From NCBI GenBank assembly GCA_903863015.1, contig CAIPAI010000029.1, positions 1-64,000 on the forward strand: 64,000 bases of DNA, in the 5' to 3' direction. Under the pieces are notes generated by a model. It was not told the DNA's origin and made no database searches. It saw nothing but the letters and a program-made list of their open reading frames with translations. Both the position numbers and the translations under genes were made by a program. Below, one piece after another: positions 37,010-45,406 of the stretch. Position 1 is the stretch's first letter; each line of letters opens with the position of its first letter. Source of the stretch: an uncultured Actinomycetes bacterium. GTDB lineage: Bacteria > Actinomycetota > Actinomycetes > Nanopelagicales > Nanopelagicaceae.

Positions 37010-37789
37010 ATGTACGAACGGTTTATCGTTTTAGGCGATTCTTTCAGTGAAGGGCTCTGTGATGACTTCTATCCGGGAACTCATAGATTTAGAGGGTGGG
37101 CCGATCGGTTAGCGGATGCCCTTGCATCTCAGGGAGAAAATTTCACCTATGTGAATCACGCAATCCGTGGAAAACTCTTAAACCAAGTTCTTGAATTACA
37201 AGTAAGAGATGCGCTCACACAGATTATTCCAGGAAAGACGTTGGTCTCTTTTCACGCAGGGGCTAATGACTTGCTTCGTCCAAAATATGATGGCGCGCTT
37301 ATTGCAAACCTGTACAAAAGCGCAGTTGCCCAGCTAACGAATGCAGGTGCGCAGGTAATGCTCTTTACGGTCATTGAACGTGCTGGTGGCTCAGGGCGGA
37401 CGGCTGATCGTTTGGCTTCTCGTTTTGCCTCATTCAATGTGCACGTCCGCGAAGCTGCACAAGCCAACAACGCGATAGTCATTGATGCGGCCGAAGCTCA
37501 TATTCTGCAGGATCGTCGCTTCTGGGATGCCGATCGTCTCCACCTCAATCCAGAGGGGCATCGACGAGTGGCCGAAGCGATCAAAGTCCACCTCGGGCTC
37601 TCGGCCGATCTCACCTGGCGTGAGCCGCTGCCGCCGGCTCGTCCCCGTACCAAGGTGGCCGATCTCTGGGAAGACCTGCGATGGATCCAGGCCTTCCTCC
37701 TTCCCTGGCTCTGGCGCCGGATTAGAGGGCGCTCTTCGGGCGATGGTCGTTCTCCCAAGTACGCCGAGCCTCTACGCTGGATCCCCTAG
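37010..37789 (+). CDS. SGNH/GDSL-family hydrolase
   Basis: A 259-residue SGNH hydrolase with block I IVLGDSFSEGLCDD, block III FHAGANDLLRP and block V DRLHLNPEGHRRVAEA. There is no signal peptide, so it acts in the cytosol or at the inner membrane face. The C-terminal ~60 residues are Trp- and Arg-rich (DLRWIQAFLLPWLWRRIRGR), similar in character to the tail of the other SGNH protein in this window. Its start codon follows the Rieske stop codon with no gap, which implies coupled translation. An esterase or deacylase activity is inferred from family. Confidence 0.82.
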   Translation: MYERFIVLGDSFSEGLCDDFYPGTHRFRGWADRLADALASQGENFTYVNHAIRGKLLNQVLELQVRDALTQIIPGKTLVSFHAGANDLLRPKYDGALIANLYKSAVAQLTNAGAQVMLFTVIERAGGSGRTADRLASRFASFNVHVREAAQANNAIVIDAAEAHILQDRRFWDADRLHLNPEGHRRVAEAIKVHLGLSADLTWREPLPPARPRTKVADLWEDLRWIQAFLLPWLWRRIRGRSSGDGRSPKYAEPLRWIP

Positions 37790-37799
37790 GGGGCAGTAC

Positions 37800-38882
37800 A
37801 TGTCGCAGGATTCCAACGAAGTCGATGGCACCACGAGTCCGTGGTGGGTCTTCTGGCGCGATAAAAGTGGGGTCGTGCGTCGCCCCTCTCGAGTAGCCGA
37901 ACATCGTCGAGGCATCATTGCGGTACTCGTACTTCCGGTCCTCTTCTTTGCGGCCATTGCGGTTCGCTTAGATTCGCCGATGAAGGCCAGCGCCGTTCCA
38001 TGCCAGGGGTACACGAGCCAATTCAGCTTGACTGAACAACCAGTTGAGGTGCCACCGCTCAATGTGCGTGACACGGTAGGTCCATCCGGAATCGTCACTA
38101 TGCGCACTTACACATTGCCGGGTCAATCTCTCGACACTGTTCCCCTCGGATTGCTTACATCCAAGAAACTCACCGAGACGATGCGCGCGGTACCTTTAAC
38201 TGATCTCGGCCGCGCAACAGGTGATGACGCTTGGGTATCTCAATTACGTCAAGTTCGTAATCTCGCGTACGCCGTGCGATACGACCAAGCATTAACTGAA
38301 CAAATTTTGGCCCTCACTTCTCGCGATGGCACGATTGCTACCTGGCTGGCATCGCGCACAATGATGGGGCTAGAAGACCAAGGGCTTACTTTCGATCAAG
38401 AAGTTGCTGATCTTGCTGGCGCGATGGTTGATCGCTCATCGACTGGCAAGTATCCCTTCGATGATGTCGGTCAAGGTGCGCTTGCAGCCACGGCAACCGT
38501 CGATGGTCAATCACTTCACGTCTATGTCATTGCAACGCGAGTCGGCTACGACAAGGACGAAGTAGTGACTGGACATCCAGAGCGGGCAACCAGCCAGGCA
38601 GCTAAGAACCAATCAATTATCGTTTCTTATCCTGGTGGCGAAGTTCGTGGAAAGACCACTGATAACGGAGACATTTGCATCGCAGTTCCATGGACCACTG
38701 GTAAGTCGCTTCCGCAATTGCGTGTGACGTGGCAGATGCAAGTGCCAGCAGGCACGCTCTTTACTCGTAAGCCAGTTGTGGCTGGAATGCCTTTCGATGA
38801 AGCCTTAGATGCATCTGAAATGACTTTGAATGCCATCTCTATTCCGGTGAGCACACCAGTGATTTGGAGCGCTGTCTCATGA
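37800..38882 (+). CDS. Unknown membrane-anchored protein
   Basis: A 360-residue protein that I do not recognise. A basic, Trp-rich start (SPWWVFWRDKSGVVRRPSR) is followed by one membrane segment (about residues 40-60, IIAVLVLPVLFFAAIAV), and the remaining ~300 residues would be outside. That part has one cysteine near the membrane and one near residue 295 (GDICIAVPWTTG). AGGGGG precedes the ATG at 37800. The gene is 10 bases after the SGNH gene and overlaps the next membrane protein (ATGA), so the pair probably works together. Confidence 0.75.
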   Translation: MSQDSNEVDGTTSPWWVFWRDKSGVVRRPSRVAEHRRGIIAVLVLPVLFFAAIAVRLDSPMKASAVPCQGYTSQFSLTEQPVEVPPLNVRDTVGPSGIVTMRTYTLPGQSLDTVPLGLLTSKKLTETMRAVPLTDLGRATGDDAWVSQLRQVRNLAYAVRYDQALTEQILALTSRDGTIATWLASRTMMGLEDQGLTFDQEVADLAGAMVDRSSTGKYPFDDVGQGALAATATVDGQSLHVYVIATRVGYDKDEVVTGHPERATSQAAKNQSIIVSYPGGEVRGKTTDNGDICIAVPWTTGKSLPQLRVTWQMQVPAGTLFTRKPVVAGMPFDEALDASEMTLNAISIPVSTPVIWSAVS

Positions 38883-39787
38883 CCGAAAATAACGCGCAAG
38901 ATCCCAAGGTGGATCTTTCAATCGATGATGAAGGTTTTACCGAAGCCGACATAGCGCGCGATGAAGCCCGTGGGAATCACTGGGGTGCGCTTGCCGAAAT
39001 AGCAAAGGGCTCCGGTGCGCAGGTTGCCAGCGGTGCGGGTGTGCTCTACATCTTGACCCGTTTGATTGCCGTCAGCGGACGAAGCGCCCCTACTGCGCTG
39101 AGTTTTCTGGATGCGCAAGGTATCAGTCGAACCGTCACTGGCGCGGTGGTGCAAGCGCTGCCTTTCCTCTTGCTCACAGCAGCAACTGCGGCGACGGTCT
39201 ACTTACTCGGTTCGCCGCTCACAGGTCGCATTGCCCGTAGTCCTCGTGTCTGGTTCTCGGTGGCGGCTTGGTTCCTAGTAGTTGCAGCAGTTCCTAGCCC
39301 CATTGCTTCTAATACGGTGGTTGCAGTTGTTGCGTACGTAACTTCTTTTCTTACGATTGCATATTCGGCTCTTCTTGCCTGGATGGGTTGGCCAAAGAAT
39401 TGGACGAGTCCAGTAAAAGCACTTGTGGTTTCGCTTGCATTTGTGGCTGGTGTGCAGTTGCTCTTTGACAATCAGTTGTGGTTAGCACCAGAGCGTCTTG
39501 CGGTTTCTACATCGCTTGCAACCACGGATGCAACTGCAGATGCCACGATCAAGGATCAGCCTTCAACACTTGTCGGCTATGTACTCACTGCCGATAACAA
39601 CTGGACGAGTGTGCTTCTCGAGCAACCTCGGATCGTTGTCCGGCTTCCTAATAATTCGATCGTGCAACGGAGCGTTTGTCGTCTCGGTGAGGCAGATCGT
39701 GAACGTCCTCCGCTGCTCATCACGCTCCTGAAGAAGACTTTTGGCGAGAGCGAACGTCGCGTTGAGGACGCTGTTCCGCTCTGCTAA
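38879..39787 (+). CDS. Unknown multi-pass membrane protein
   Basis: A 302-residue protein of unknown family. An acidic N-terminus (NNAQDPKVDLSIDDEGFTEADIARDEA) precedes about five hydrophobic segments between residues 50 and 205, then an exported-looking C-terminal domain of ~95 residues with two cysteines (SVCRLGE and the final PLC). The ATG overlaps the upstream stop (ATGA) with GGAG nine bases before it. It closes the four-gene run Rieske, SGNH, single-span protein, multi-span protein. Confidence 0.72.
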   Translation: MTENNAQDPKVDLSIDDEGFTEADIARDEARGNHWGALAEIAKGSGAQVASGAGVLYILTRLIAVSGRSAPTALSFLDAQGISRTVTGAVVQALPFLLLTAATAATVYLLGSPLTGRIARSPRVWFSVAAWFLVVAAVPSPIASNTVVAVVAYVTSFLTIAYSALLAWMGWPKNWTSPVKALVVSLAFVAGVQLLFDNQLWLAPERLAVSTSLATTDATADATIKDQPSTLVGYVLTADNNWTSVLLEQPRIVVRLPNNSIVQRSVCRLGEADRERPPLLITLLKKTFGESERRVEDAVPLC

Positions 39788-39886
39788 CCGCGGGTTATCG
39801 TGGAGTTCTCTGTGAGGATCCAAAGATTGACGGCCCGACCCTTGCGTCCGGACTATCTTGAGATTGTGTCCGACAAAGGAGCCAAT

Positions 39887-40606
39887 ATGAACCGCAAATC
39901 CGTTCTCGCCGTATCGGGAACCGTCCTCTCCATGCTCGTACTGGGCAGCCTTCCGGCTTATGCCGAGAACGCCACCCCCTCCCCGTCTACCGCGCCATCA
40001 CTAGGTTCGGGTCAACCTCAGATTGGCGGCCAACAGGGCGGCCCACAGAAGGGCGGCCAAAAAGAGGGTCAAAAGGGTGGCCCACAAATGGGCGGCCAAA
40101 TGGGTGGAAAGGGTCGCGGCTTTAATGCCAAGAACCCCGCTGTCATTGCTGCGGAAACCAAGTTTGCAGCGGCACGCGCAGCTGCGATCGCGGCTTACTC
40201 CACACAGACCGCCGCTGCCGTCACCGCGTTTAAGGCAGCGCTGCTGCCAGCTGAGACCGCATTGAAGAGCGCTCAAAAAGCGGCAAACTCTTCATACAAT
40301 ACGGCTCGCATCGGGGCCGTTGATATCGGCGGGCGCCAGGCAGCTCGCACTACTTACCAAGCAGCGCTTAAGGCAGCTCTTGATGCCTACACCGCAGCGA
40401 CCGCGCCTGCTCGCGCTACTTACAACGCAGCGATTGCACCGGCACAGGCACAACTCACCGCTGCTCTAGATGCAGCCCAGAAGGTCTATACCGCTGAGAT
40501 CGCCGCTGCTAAAGCCGCTGCAACTCCAGCAACTCCAGTAACTCCAGTAACTCCCACAGTTGCGCCCACGACACCAGCGGGAAATTCGAGTTTGAAGCGC
40601 GCATAG
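39887..40606 (+). CDS. Secreted Ala-rich protein with Gly/Gln/Lys repeat
   Basis: A 239-residue exported protein with a clear signal peptide (residues 1-26, ending LPAYAENA). Residues ~45-80 are a low-complexity run of G, Q and K built from GGQ/GGPQ units. Residues ~85-220 are very rich in Ala and predicted to be long helices (ETKFAAARAAAIAAYSTQ). The tail is Pro/Thr-rich (TPATPVTPVTPTVAP). No catalytic motif is seen, and it may be a cell-surface or matrix structural protein. AAAGGAG precedes the ATG at 39887, and a good terminator follows. Confidence 0.8.
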   Translation: MNRKSVLAVSGTVLSMLVLGSLPAYAENATPSPSTAPSLGSGQPQIGGQQGGPQKGGQKEGQKGGPQMGGQMGGKGRGFNAKNPAVIAAETKFAAARAAAIAAYSTQTAAAVTAFKAALLPAETALKSAQKAANSSYNTARIGAVDIGGRQAARTTYQAALKAALDAYTAATAPARATYNAAIAPAQAQLTAALDAAQKVYTAEIAAAKAAATPATPVTPVTPTVAPTTPAGNSSLKRA

Positions 40607-40632
40607 CTAGACTCTTCGCTGTAAGAGATCAC

Positions 40633-40667
40633 AGGCCCCGGAATCACCCTCCGGGGCCTTTGGTTTT
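40633..40667 (+). terminator. Rho-independent terminator
   Basis: AGGCCCCGGA and TCCGGGGCCT form a perfect 10-bp stem around a 7-base loop (40633-40659), followed by TTGGTTTT. Confidence 0.88.
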
Positions 40668-40713
40668 CTCCCTTCGGGTGGCGCAGAGCAAGTGAGAATG
40701 CCACCATGACCTG

Positions 40714-41415
40714 GTGCGAGAGTTCACCCGACGCGGAGCCGTGGCTCTTGGCCTTGTAGGCCTTACTGCATTTGCGGGAATAAAGGTCAAGGATCGGGTT
40801 GCACCACTTACTGGGGGCGCCGGAACTGGGGCCGCCGGAAGTGAGGGTGCACCGAAACCTTCGCTCTATGAAAGCGATGGCTTTCAGTACTACACCGTGG
40901 TTGATAAAGATCCGCTCATTACTCCCGCAGAGTTCTCACTTCGCATTGGTGGTCTCGTCGAGAAGAGTCTCACCTTCACATTCGCTGATTTGCAGCAGTT
41001 GCCGCGCACTCGACTCGTCAGAGATTTTCAATGTGTCACTGGTTGGCGTGTCAAGAAGGTCGCGTGGGAAGGTGTGCTCCTGCGGGAACTTCTTAACGCC
41101 GCCGGGATGCAGGTTTCCGCGGGCGCGTTGCAATTTACCTCGAGCGATGGTGCGTATACCGAGTCGCTTACTATCGAGCAAGCTATGCGCGACGACGTAT
41201 TAGTTGCCGACTCACTCTTTGGTAAAGCAATCACACCTAAACATGGGGGCCCTGTTCGCCTTTTTGTGGGAGCGATGTATGGGTATAAGTCCCTGAAATG
41301 GCTCAAGGAAATAGCGGGGACAGCAGAAGTAAGACCAGGTTATTGGGAAGTACGGGGATATGACGTCGATGCGTGGGTAGGCAAATCAAACGGGCGAAGC
41401 GACTTACCTACCTAA
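40714..41415 (+). CDS. Sulfite-oxidase-family molybdopterin oxidoreductase
   Basis: A 233-residue exported oxidoreductase with the oxidoreductase molybdopterin-binding (SUOX) domain. A Tat-like leader FTRRGAVALGLVGLTAFAG starts the protein. The Mo-binding cysteine is in FQCVTGWRV, and PKHGGPVRLFVGAMYGYKSLKWLKEI is conserved in the family. It resembles the catalytic subunit of MsrP-type methionine sulfoxide reductases, but it could be another oxidase; no haem partner is adjacent. The moaC, mog and glp/moeA genes in the same window make its cofactor. The GTG start lacks a clear ribosome site. Confidence 0.83.
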   Translation: MREFTRRGAVALGLVGLTAFAGIKVKDRVAPLTGGAGTGAAGSEGAPKPSLYESDGFQYYTVVDKDPLITPAEFSLRIGGLVEKSLTFTFADLQQLPRTRLVRDFQCVTGWRVKKVAWEGVLLRELLNAAGMQVSAGALQFTSSDGAYTESLTIEQAMRDDVLVADSLFGKAITPKHGGPVRLFVGAMYGYKSLKWLKEIAGTAEVRPGYWEVRGYDVDAWVGKSNGRSDLPT

Positions 41416-41427
41416 TTGCGATACCGA

Positions 41428-41886
41428 TTACTTGACGCATCCTGCCTGGTACTCAGCTCCGGCATCATCGACAAGTCCCTTGAGTAGCGGAAGCGTTACC
41501 GACTTCATGCCCTTGACTGCTGCTCGCAGATTATCAAGTTGCGGGGAGGGGGATTCGTTGAGGGATGGCTCGTTAAGTTTGGCTTCAAGTTCGTTGAGCT
41601 GCTTGACGGCTGAGTCATATCCCGCGAGTGATTCGGTGTAAGAAGATTTGATACTGGCGCATCGACTCGCCGCAAGGAGTGGGCTTGAGCGCGTCCAAGT
41701 GAGTTTCTTCGTCTTGGCGTTCTTTGTACAGGTGTAAGCCACGGTTGCGATCTTGGTCTTGGTGTTGACTTTGGCGCAGGTGCCGCCAGGGAGCGCAACG
41801 GCTGCTTGGGCGCTACTTGGCAGGCTCGCCGAGGCGATCATGACGAGAAGGCCGGTGGCCAAGACTTTCGCGATACCTGTACGCAT
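41428..41886 (-). CDS. Small secreted protein
   Basis: A 152-residue exported protein with a signal peptide (MRTGIAKVLATGLLVMIASA, cleavage near AQAA). The mature start has the pattern GGTCAKVNTKTKIATVAYTC followed by KKLTWTR, a Cys-Cys hairpin seen at the N-terminus of various secreted actinobacterial proteins. Two more cysteines (SRCASIK, AGCVK) may form a second disulfide around a helical hairpin. The function is unknown. AAAGGG precedes the ATG. It is convergent with the molybdopterin oxidoreductase gene. Confidence 0.75.
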   Translation of the reverse strand: MRTGIAKVLATGLLVMIASASLPSSAQAAVALPGGTCAKVNTKTKIATVAYTCTKNAKTKKLTWTRSSPLLAASRCASIKSSYTESLAGYDSAVKQLNELEAKLNEPSLNESPSPQLDNLRAAVKGMKSVTLPLLKGLVDDAGAEYQAGCVK

Positions 41887-42001
41887 CAGAACCCTTTCGA
41901 ATATTTGAATATGGCTGGAGCCTAATCGTCGCGAGAGTGAGAAGAAGTGCTGGCTTGCCGGAGAAGCGTGCCAATTCTCTGTGAAAACTTCTCGTGCTAA
42001 G

Positions 42002-42075
42002 TGTCCCCGGCCGGAATTGAACCGGCGGCCTACCGCTTAGGAGGCGGTCGCTCTATCCGACTGAGCTACGGGGAC
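42002..42075 (-). tRNA. tRNA-Arg (anticodon CCT)
   Basis: On the minus strand: acceptor GTCCCCG/CGGGGAC with discriminator A, anticodon stem ACCGC/GCGGT with loop CTCCTAA (anticodon CCT), T-arm GCCGG-TTCAATT-CCGGC. Confidence 0.95.
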
Positions 42076-42109
42076 CTGGGAAAAGTCTAGAGCCATCGAG
42101 CCAAGCCCC

Positions 42110-42115
42110 TATTCT
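42110..42115 (+). promoter_or_regulatory. -10 hexamer of leaderless MarR gene
   Basis: TATTCT lies six bases before the ATG at 42122; no ribosome site is visible. Confidence 0.55.
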
Positions 42116-42121
42116 TGGCTT

Positions 42122-42616
42122 ATGACTAAGCGCACGATCGATGAATCCGAGCGCGCCCTCAATGCAACCCTGGGTGGCCTCGGTCTGGATTACGAGGCGA
42201 TGCGGGCGATCAGCAATATTTACCTCGCAGCAAACGCGGTACGTAATCGAGTTGAGTCGGCGATTTTGAAAGACGTCGATCTCACTTGGACCGCGTTTGT
42301 GGTGTTGTGGGTGACCTGGATTTGGGAAGAGATGGAAGCAACTGCGCTCGCTGCCGAGGTACGAATATCTAAAGGCACCCTCAGTGGTGTGTTGACCACG
42401 CTCGATGCTCGCGGCTTAATTGTGCGAAGTTCTCGCCCTGAAGACAAGCGCAAAGTTGTGGTCTCGTTATCTCCCGCTGGCAAGCGCATGATGAAGAAGA
42501 TCTTCCCTAAATTCAATGCCGAAGAAACTTTGATGCTTAGCTCACTCTCTTCTAAAGAGGTCACCGCGCTCGCATCTTCACTCCATGCGATAGTGAAGCA
42601 GATACAGAACCTTTAA
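42122..42616 (+). CDS. MarR-family transcriptional regulator
   Basis: A 164-residue winged-helix regulator. The recognition region is AAEVRISKGTLSGVLTTLDARGLIVRSSRPEDKRKVVVSL (only parts cited here as landmark), with the wing arginine/aspartate pattern RPEDKR typical of MarR. It ends 28 bases from the end of the convergent MMPL exporter gene. Such regulators often sense phenolic compounds or drugs, but its target is not evident. The gene is probably leaderless. Confidence 0.87.
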   Translation: MTKRTIDESERALNATLGGLGLDYEAMRAISNIYLAANAVRNRVESAILKDVDLTWTAFVVLWVTWIWEEMEATALAAEVRISKGTLSGVLTTLDARGLIVRSSRPEDKRKVVVSLSPAGKRMMKKIFPKFNAEETLMLSSLSSKEVTALASSLHAIVKQIQNL

Positions 42617-42644
42617 TTACTACCGCTTTAGCAACGCTCACTCT

Positions 42645-44723
42645 TTAGTGATGAATAGTGAAGCGCTTCATCCACTGAGGTGCCCACCAGTTACGTTCAC
42701 CAAAGAGACGCATGAGCGCTGGTACTAGCAGAGCTCGAATCAAGGTGGCATCTAGCAGAATAGCTAGAGCGATACCGAAGCCCAGCATCTTGATTGACGT
42801 CACTCCACTCAAGACAAATGAAGCGAAGACGATCGCCAGTAATGCCGCTGCTGCAGTAATGATTCGCGCTGAGCGCTGCAAGCCAATCGCAACCGAATCG
42901 ATTGTGCCTTTACCCGCATCATGTTCTTCTTTGATACGGGAGAGCAAGAAGACTTCGTAGTCCATCGACAAACCAAAGGCAGTCACGGCCACTAACACCA
43001 ACATGGAAGTATCGAGTGTTCCAGTATTTGTAAATGAGCCTACGAGCCAACCCAAGTGTCCATCGACAAAGATCCACTTCATGGCACCGATGGTGGCTCC
43101 AAGTGAGAGGAAGTTCAGCAGAATCGCCTTGAATGGCAGGATGACTGATCCGGTGAACGCGAAGAGTAGCAATAGCACCGTGATGATGATCCAGAGCACC
43201 ACGAATGGGAGCTTCTGCTTTATTCCGCCTTGTGAGTCAGCGTAATCTGCAGCCACTCCGCCAATAAGAGTGCCAGCCGGCGCGGAAATCGCGCGTAATT
43301 GTTGAATCTGATTCTCACCTTCTGGGGTGCGTGGAGGAATATCACTCACGGCTTGAACCTGGGTGTATTTATCAGTTTGTGCGCTGGGGGTGACCGAAAC
43401 AATGTGCGGAGTCTTTGCAATGGCAGCAAGGTATTGATCACTCACTGCACCTTTAGGTATCAAGAATTGAATGGGATTTGCCACCGCTCCAGCAAAGCGC
43501 TCCTGTTGGACTTGTGCAGCAATAGCCGCCTTATTGCTCGCTGGGAGTACGCGTTCATCTACCTGCGAAAAGAGCACGCCCTTCAACGGAAGTATGAGAA
43601 CACCCAAGAAGAGCAGCGTTACGACCGCGACACGCACTGGACGGTGCATGACTCCGCGGGCAATCCGAGACCAAGCACCATCTTCCTTCGGAGTGATCGA
43701 ACTCTTTCGTACAACACCTTTGTCTATCCGGTGTCCCAGAATTGCCATCATGGCTGGCAGTGGAACGAGAGTGGCAACAACGGCCATCACGACAACCGTG
43801 AGCGCTGCGTAGGCGAACGATTTAAGGAAGTATTGCGGAAAGACGAGGAGAGAGCCGAGGGTAACGGCGACTGTGAGTCCGGAGAAGAAGATCGTGCGGC
43901 CTGCAGTAGCGACTGTACGCACTACAGATTCTTCAACGCTCTTGCCGGCATGAAGTTCTTCACGGAATCTGTTGACCATCAAGAGTGCGTAATCGATGCC
44001 GAGACCGAGCCCTAAACCAGTGATGAGGTTGAGGGCGAAGATGCTGACATCTGAGAAAAGGCTGATGATCCAGACGCCGAAGAACGCGCCCATGATTGCA
44101 AAGAGCCCCACCAACATTGGCATACCTGATGCAACCAACGAGCCAAAGACAATTATCAAGAGCAACATTGAAATTGGGATTGCGATCGATTCAGATTTAG
44201 CTAGGTCAGATTTAACTTGATTGTTTACTGAACTTGAGAAAACTCCAAAGCCGGTTGCATAAATATGTAAATTGCCACGGTCTCCGTCAAATTTAGTTTG
44301 TAAAGCGGCTGATGTTTCATCGATCGATTGTGAATCTTTGATATAGACGAAGAGGTAGCCGGCTTTTCTATCTTTGCTTAAAAACTCCGGGCGATTTCCG
44401 GATGACCAAAATGAGACGGTGTGGTCGACGCCAGGCGAGCTCTTCACGGCACGCTCTACCTCTGTCGCAGCGTCGGCATTACTGACGGCGTCGCCTGACT
44501 TTGAATCAACGATCAAGACAACCGAAGCCGCTTCAATCTTGAAGTCCTCCTGCAGCACTGTCCACACGCGCGCTGAATCACTTCCCGGATCTGAGTAACC
44601 GCCGGTCTGCATCCGACTAAAGAGCAGGGTGCCGATGCTGCCGAGCACGATCAGCGTGATGAGCGAGAGGGCGAGCGCGGCTTTGCGTCGAGCGACGAGA
44701 AAGTGGGCGAGACGCTCGAACAT
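42645..44723 (-). CDS. MMPL-family RND exporter
   Basis: A 692-residue membrane protein of the MMPL/HAE2 group, built as two repeats of one plus five membrane segments, each with a large extracytoplasmic loop. Family features are LGLGLGIDYALLMVNRFREEL in the first half and AFGLSMDYEVFLLSRIKEE in the second, carrying the proton-relay aspartates. It would export lipids or toxic hydrophobic compounds using the proton gradient. AAGGAGC precedes the ATG. It is divergent from a TetR gene, with two inverted copies of a 13-base motif between, so TetR control is likely. Confidence 0.9.
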   Translation of the reverse strand: MFERLAHFLVARRKAALALSLITLIVLGSIGTLLFSRMQTGGYSDPGSDSARVWTVLQEDFKIEAASVVLIVDSKSGDAVSNADAATEVERAVKSSPGVDHTVSFWSSGNRPEFLSKDRKAGYLFVYIKDSQSIDETSAALQTKFDGDRGNLHIYATGFGVFSSSVNNQVKSDLAKSESIAIPISMLLLIIVFGSLVASGMPMLVGLFAIMGAFFGVWIISLFSDVSIFALNLITGLGLGLGIDYALLMVNRFREELHAGKSVEESVVRTVATAGRTIFFSGLTVAVTLGSLLVFPQYFLKSFAYAALTVVVMAVVATLVPLPAMMAILGHRIDKGVVRKSSITPKEDGAWSRIARGVMHRPVRVAVVTLLFLGVLILPLKGVLFSQVDERVLPASNKAAIAAQVQQERFAGAVANPIQFLIPKGAVSDQYLAAIAKTPHIVSVTPSAQTDKYTQVQAVSDIPPRTPEGENQIQQLRAISAPAGTLIGGVAADYADSQGGIKQKLPFVVLWIIITVLLLLFAFTGSVILPFKAILLNFLSLGATIGAMKWIFVDGHLGWLVGSFTNTGTLDTSMLVLVAVTAFGLSMDYEVFLLSRIKEEHDAGKGTIDSVAIGLQRSARIITAAAALLAIVFASFVLSGVTSIKMLGFGIALAILLDATLIRALLVPALMRLFGERNWWAPQWMKRFTIHH

Positions 44724-44747
44724 GGTGCTCCTTCAAGATGATGATCT

Positions 44748-44760
44748 TTACACTGTACAG
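44748..44760 (+). promoter_or_regulatory. Candidate TetR operator, copy 1
   Basis: TTTACACTGTACA matches TTNACACTGTNCA, which recurs in inverted orientation at 44780-44792 in the same intergenic region. It overlaps the likely MMPL promoter and contains the palindrome CTGTACAG (44754-44761). Confidence 0.55.
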
Positions 44761-44779
44761 ATATCCTGCCGGATGAATT

Positions 44780-44792
44780 GAACAGTGTCAAG
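44780..44792 (-). promoter_or_regulatory. Candidate TetR operator, copy 2
   Basis: On the minus strand TTGACACTGTTCA matches TTNACACTGTNCA, the inverted partner of copy 1. It lies 20 bases before the TetR start, so autoregulation is possible. Confidence 0.55.
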
Positions 44793-44812
44793 TTTTCCGC
44801 GATACTGGCGCT

Positions 44813-45406
44813 ATGTCCAAGCCCGCCTACCACCACGGTGACCTCGAGAGCGCGCTGCTCGCGGGGGCTCTTGAGAGGGTACGCCAAGTAGGCGCAGAGA
44901 AGGTTTCACTCCGCGCGTTAGCGGCCGATCTCGGTGTGAGCCCCAGTGCGGCGTATCACCACTTCCCCGATAAAGACGCGTTGCTCTCGGCTGCCGGCTT
45001 TGCGGCTATCGACAAGTTGGCCGACCAGCAAGAGCTAGCGCTCGCAATAATTTCGGCGACCGGAGCCGATGGTGCGTTAGCGCGATTTCGGGCGCTCGGG
45101 CGATCGTATGTGGATTTTGCTCTCAATGAACCACACCTTTTCCGGCTCGCTTTCGGCGGACATTGCGTGATTCCAGATGCGCTCGAAAGTGATGAGCCAC
45201 CGCGCGCTTGGGACATCCTCACTTCAGCACTTGACGGATTAGTAGAGGCGGGGCTTCTCAAAGCTGAGTTTCGTGAGAACAGCGAAATACTCGTCTGGTC
45301 TGCAGTGCACGGGGTAGCCACCCTTATTCTTGAGGGTCAATTACCGGCAGAGGCCGCTGATGGTTTATTTGATTCGTTGGCACAAATGTTGGGGGTGCGT
45401 CCATGA
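44813..45406 (+). CDS. TetR-family repressor
   Basis: A 197-residue TetR regulator. The helix-turn-helix is VSLRALAADLGVSPSAAYHHFPDKDALL (about residues 31-58), and the C-terminal domain has NEPHLFRLAFGG, typical of the WHG (TetR_C_33) group. It probably represses the divergent MMPL exporter through the paired sites in the 89-base gap. A GATACT-N6-ATG arrangement hints at a leaderless start. Its stop overlaps the ATG of a 38-residue acidic protein. Confidence 0.9.
   Translation: MSKPAYHHGDLESALLAGALERVRQVGAEKVSLRALAADLGVSPSAAYHHFPDKDALLSAAGFAAIDKLADQQELALAIISATGADGALARFRALGRSYVDFALNEPHLFRLAFGGHCVIPDALESDEPPRAWDILTSALDGLVEAGLLKAEFRENSEILVWSAVHGVATLILEGQLPAEAADGLFDSLAQMLGVRP

Noticed and set aside
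40020-40130. Possible CRISPR or DNA tandem repeat
   Set aside because: The repetitive stretch is in-frame coding for Gly/Gln/Lys units of varying length, not regularly spaced direct repeats.
43299-44015. Open frame of 238 codons on the plus strand
   Set aside because: It lies wholly inside the MMPL exporter gene on the other strand and shows Cys/His/Trp-rich shadow composition without any motif.
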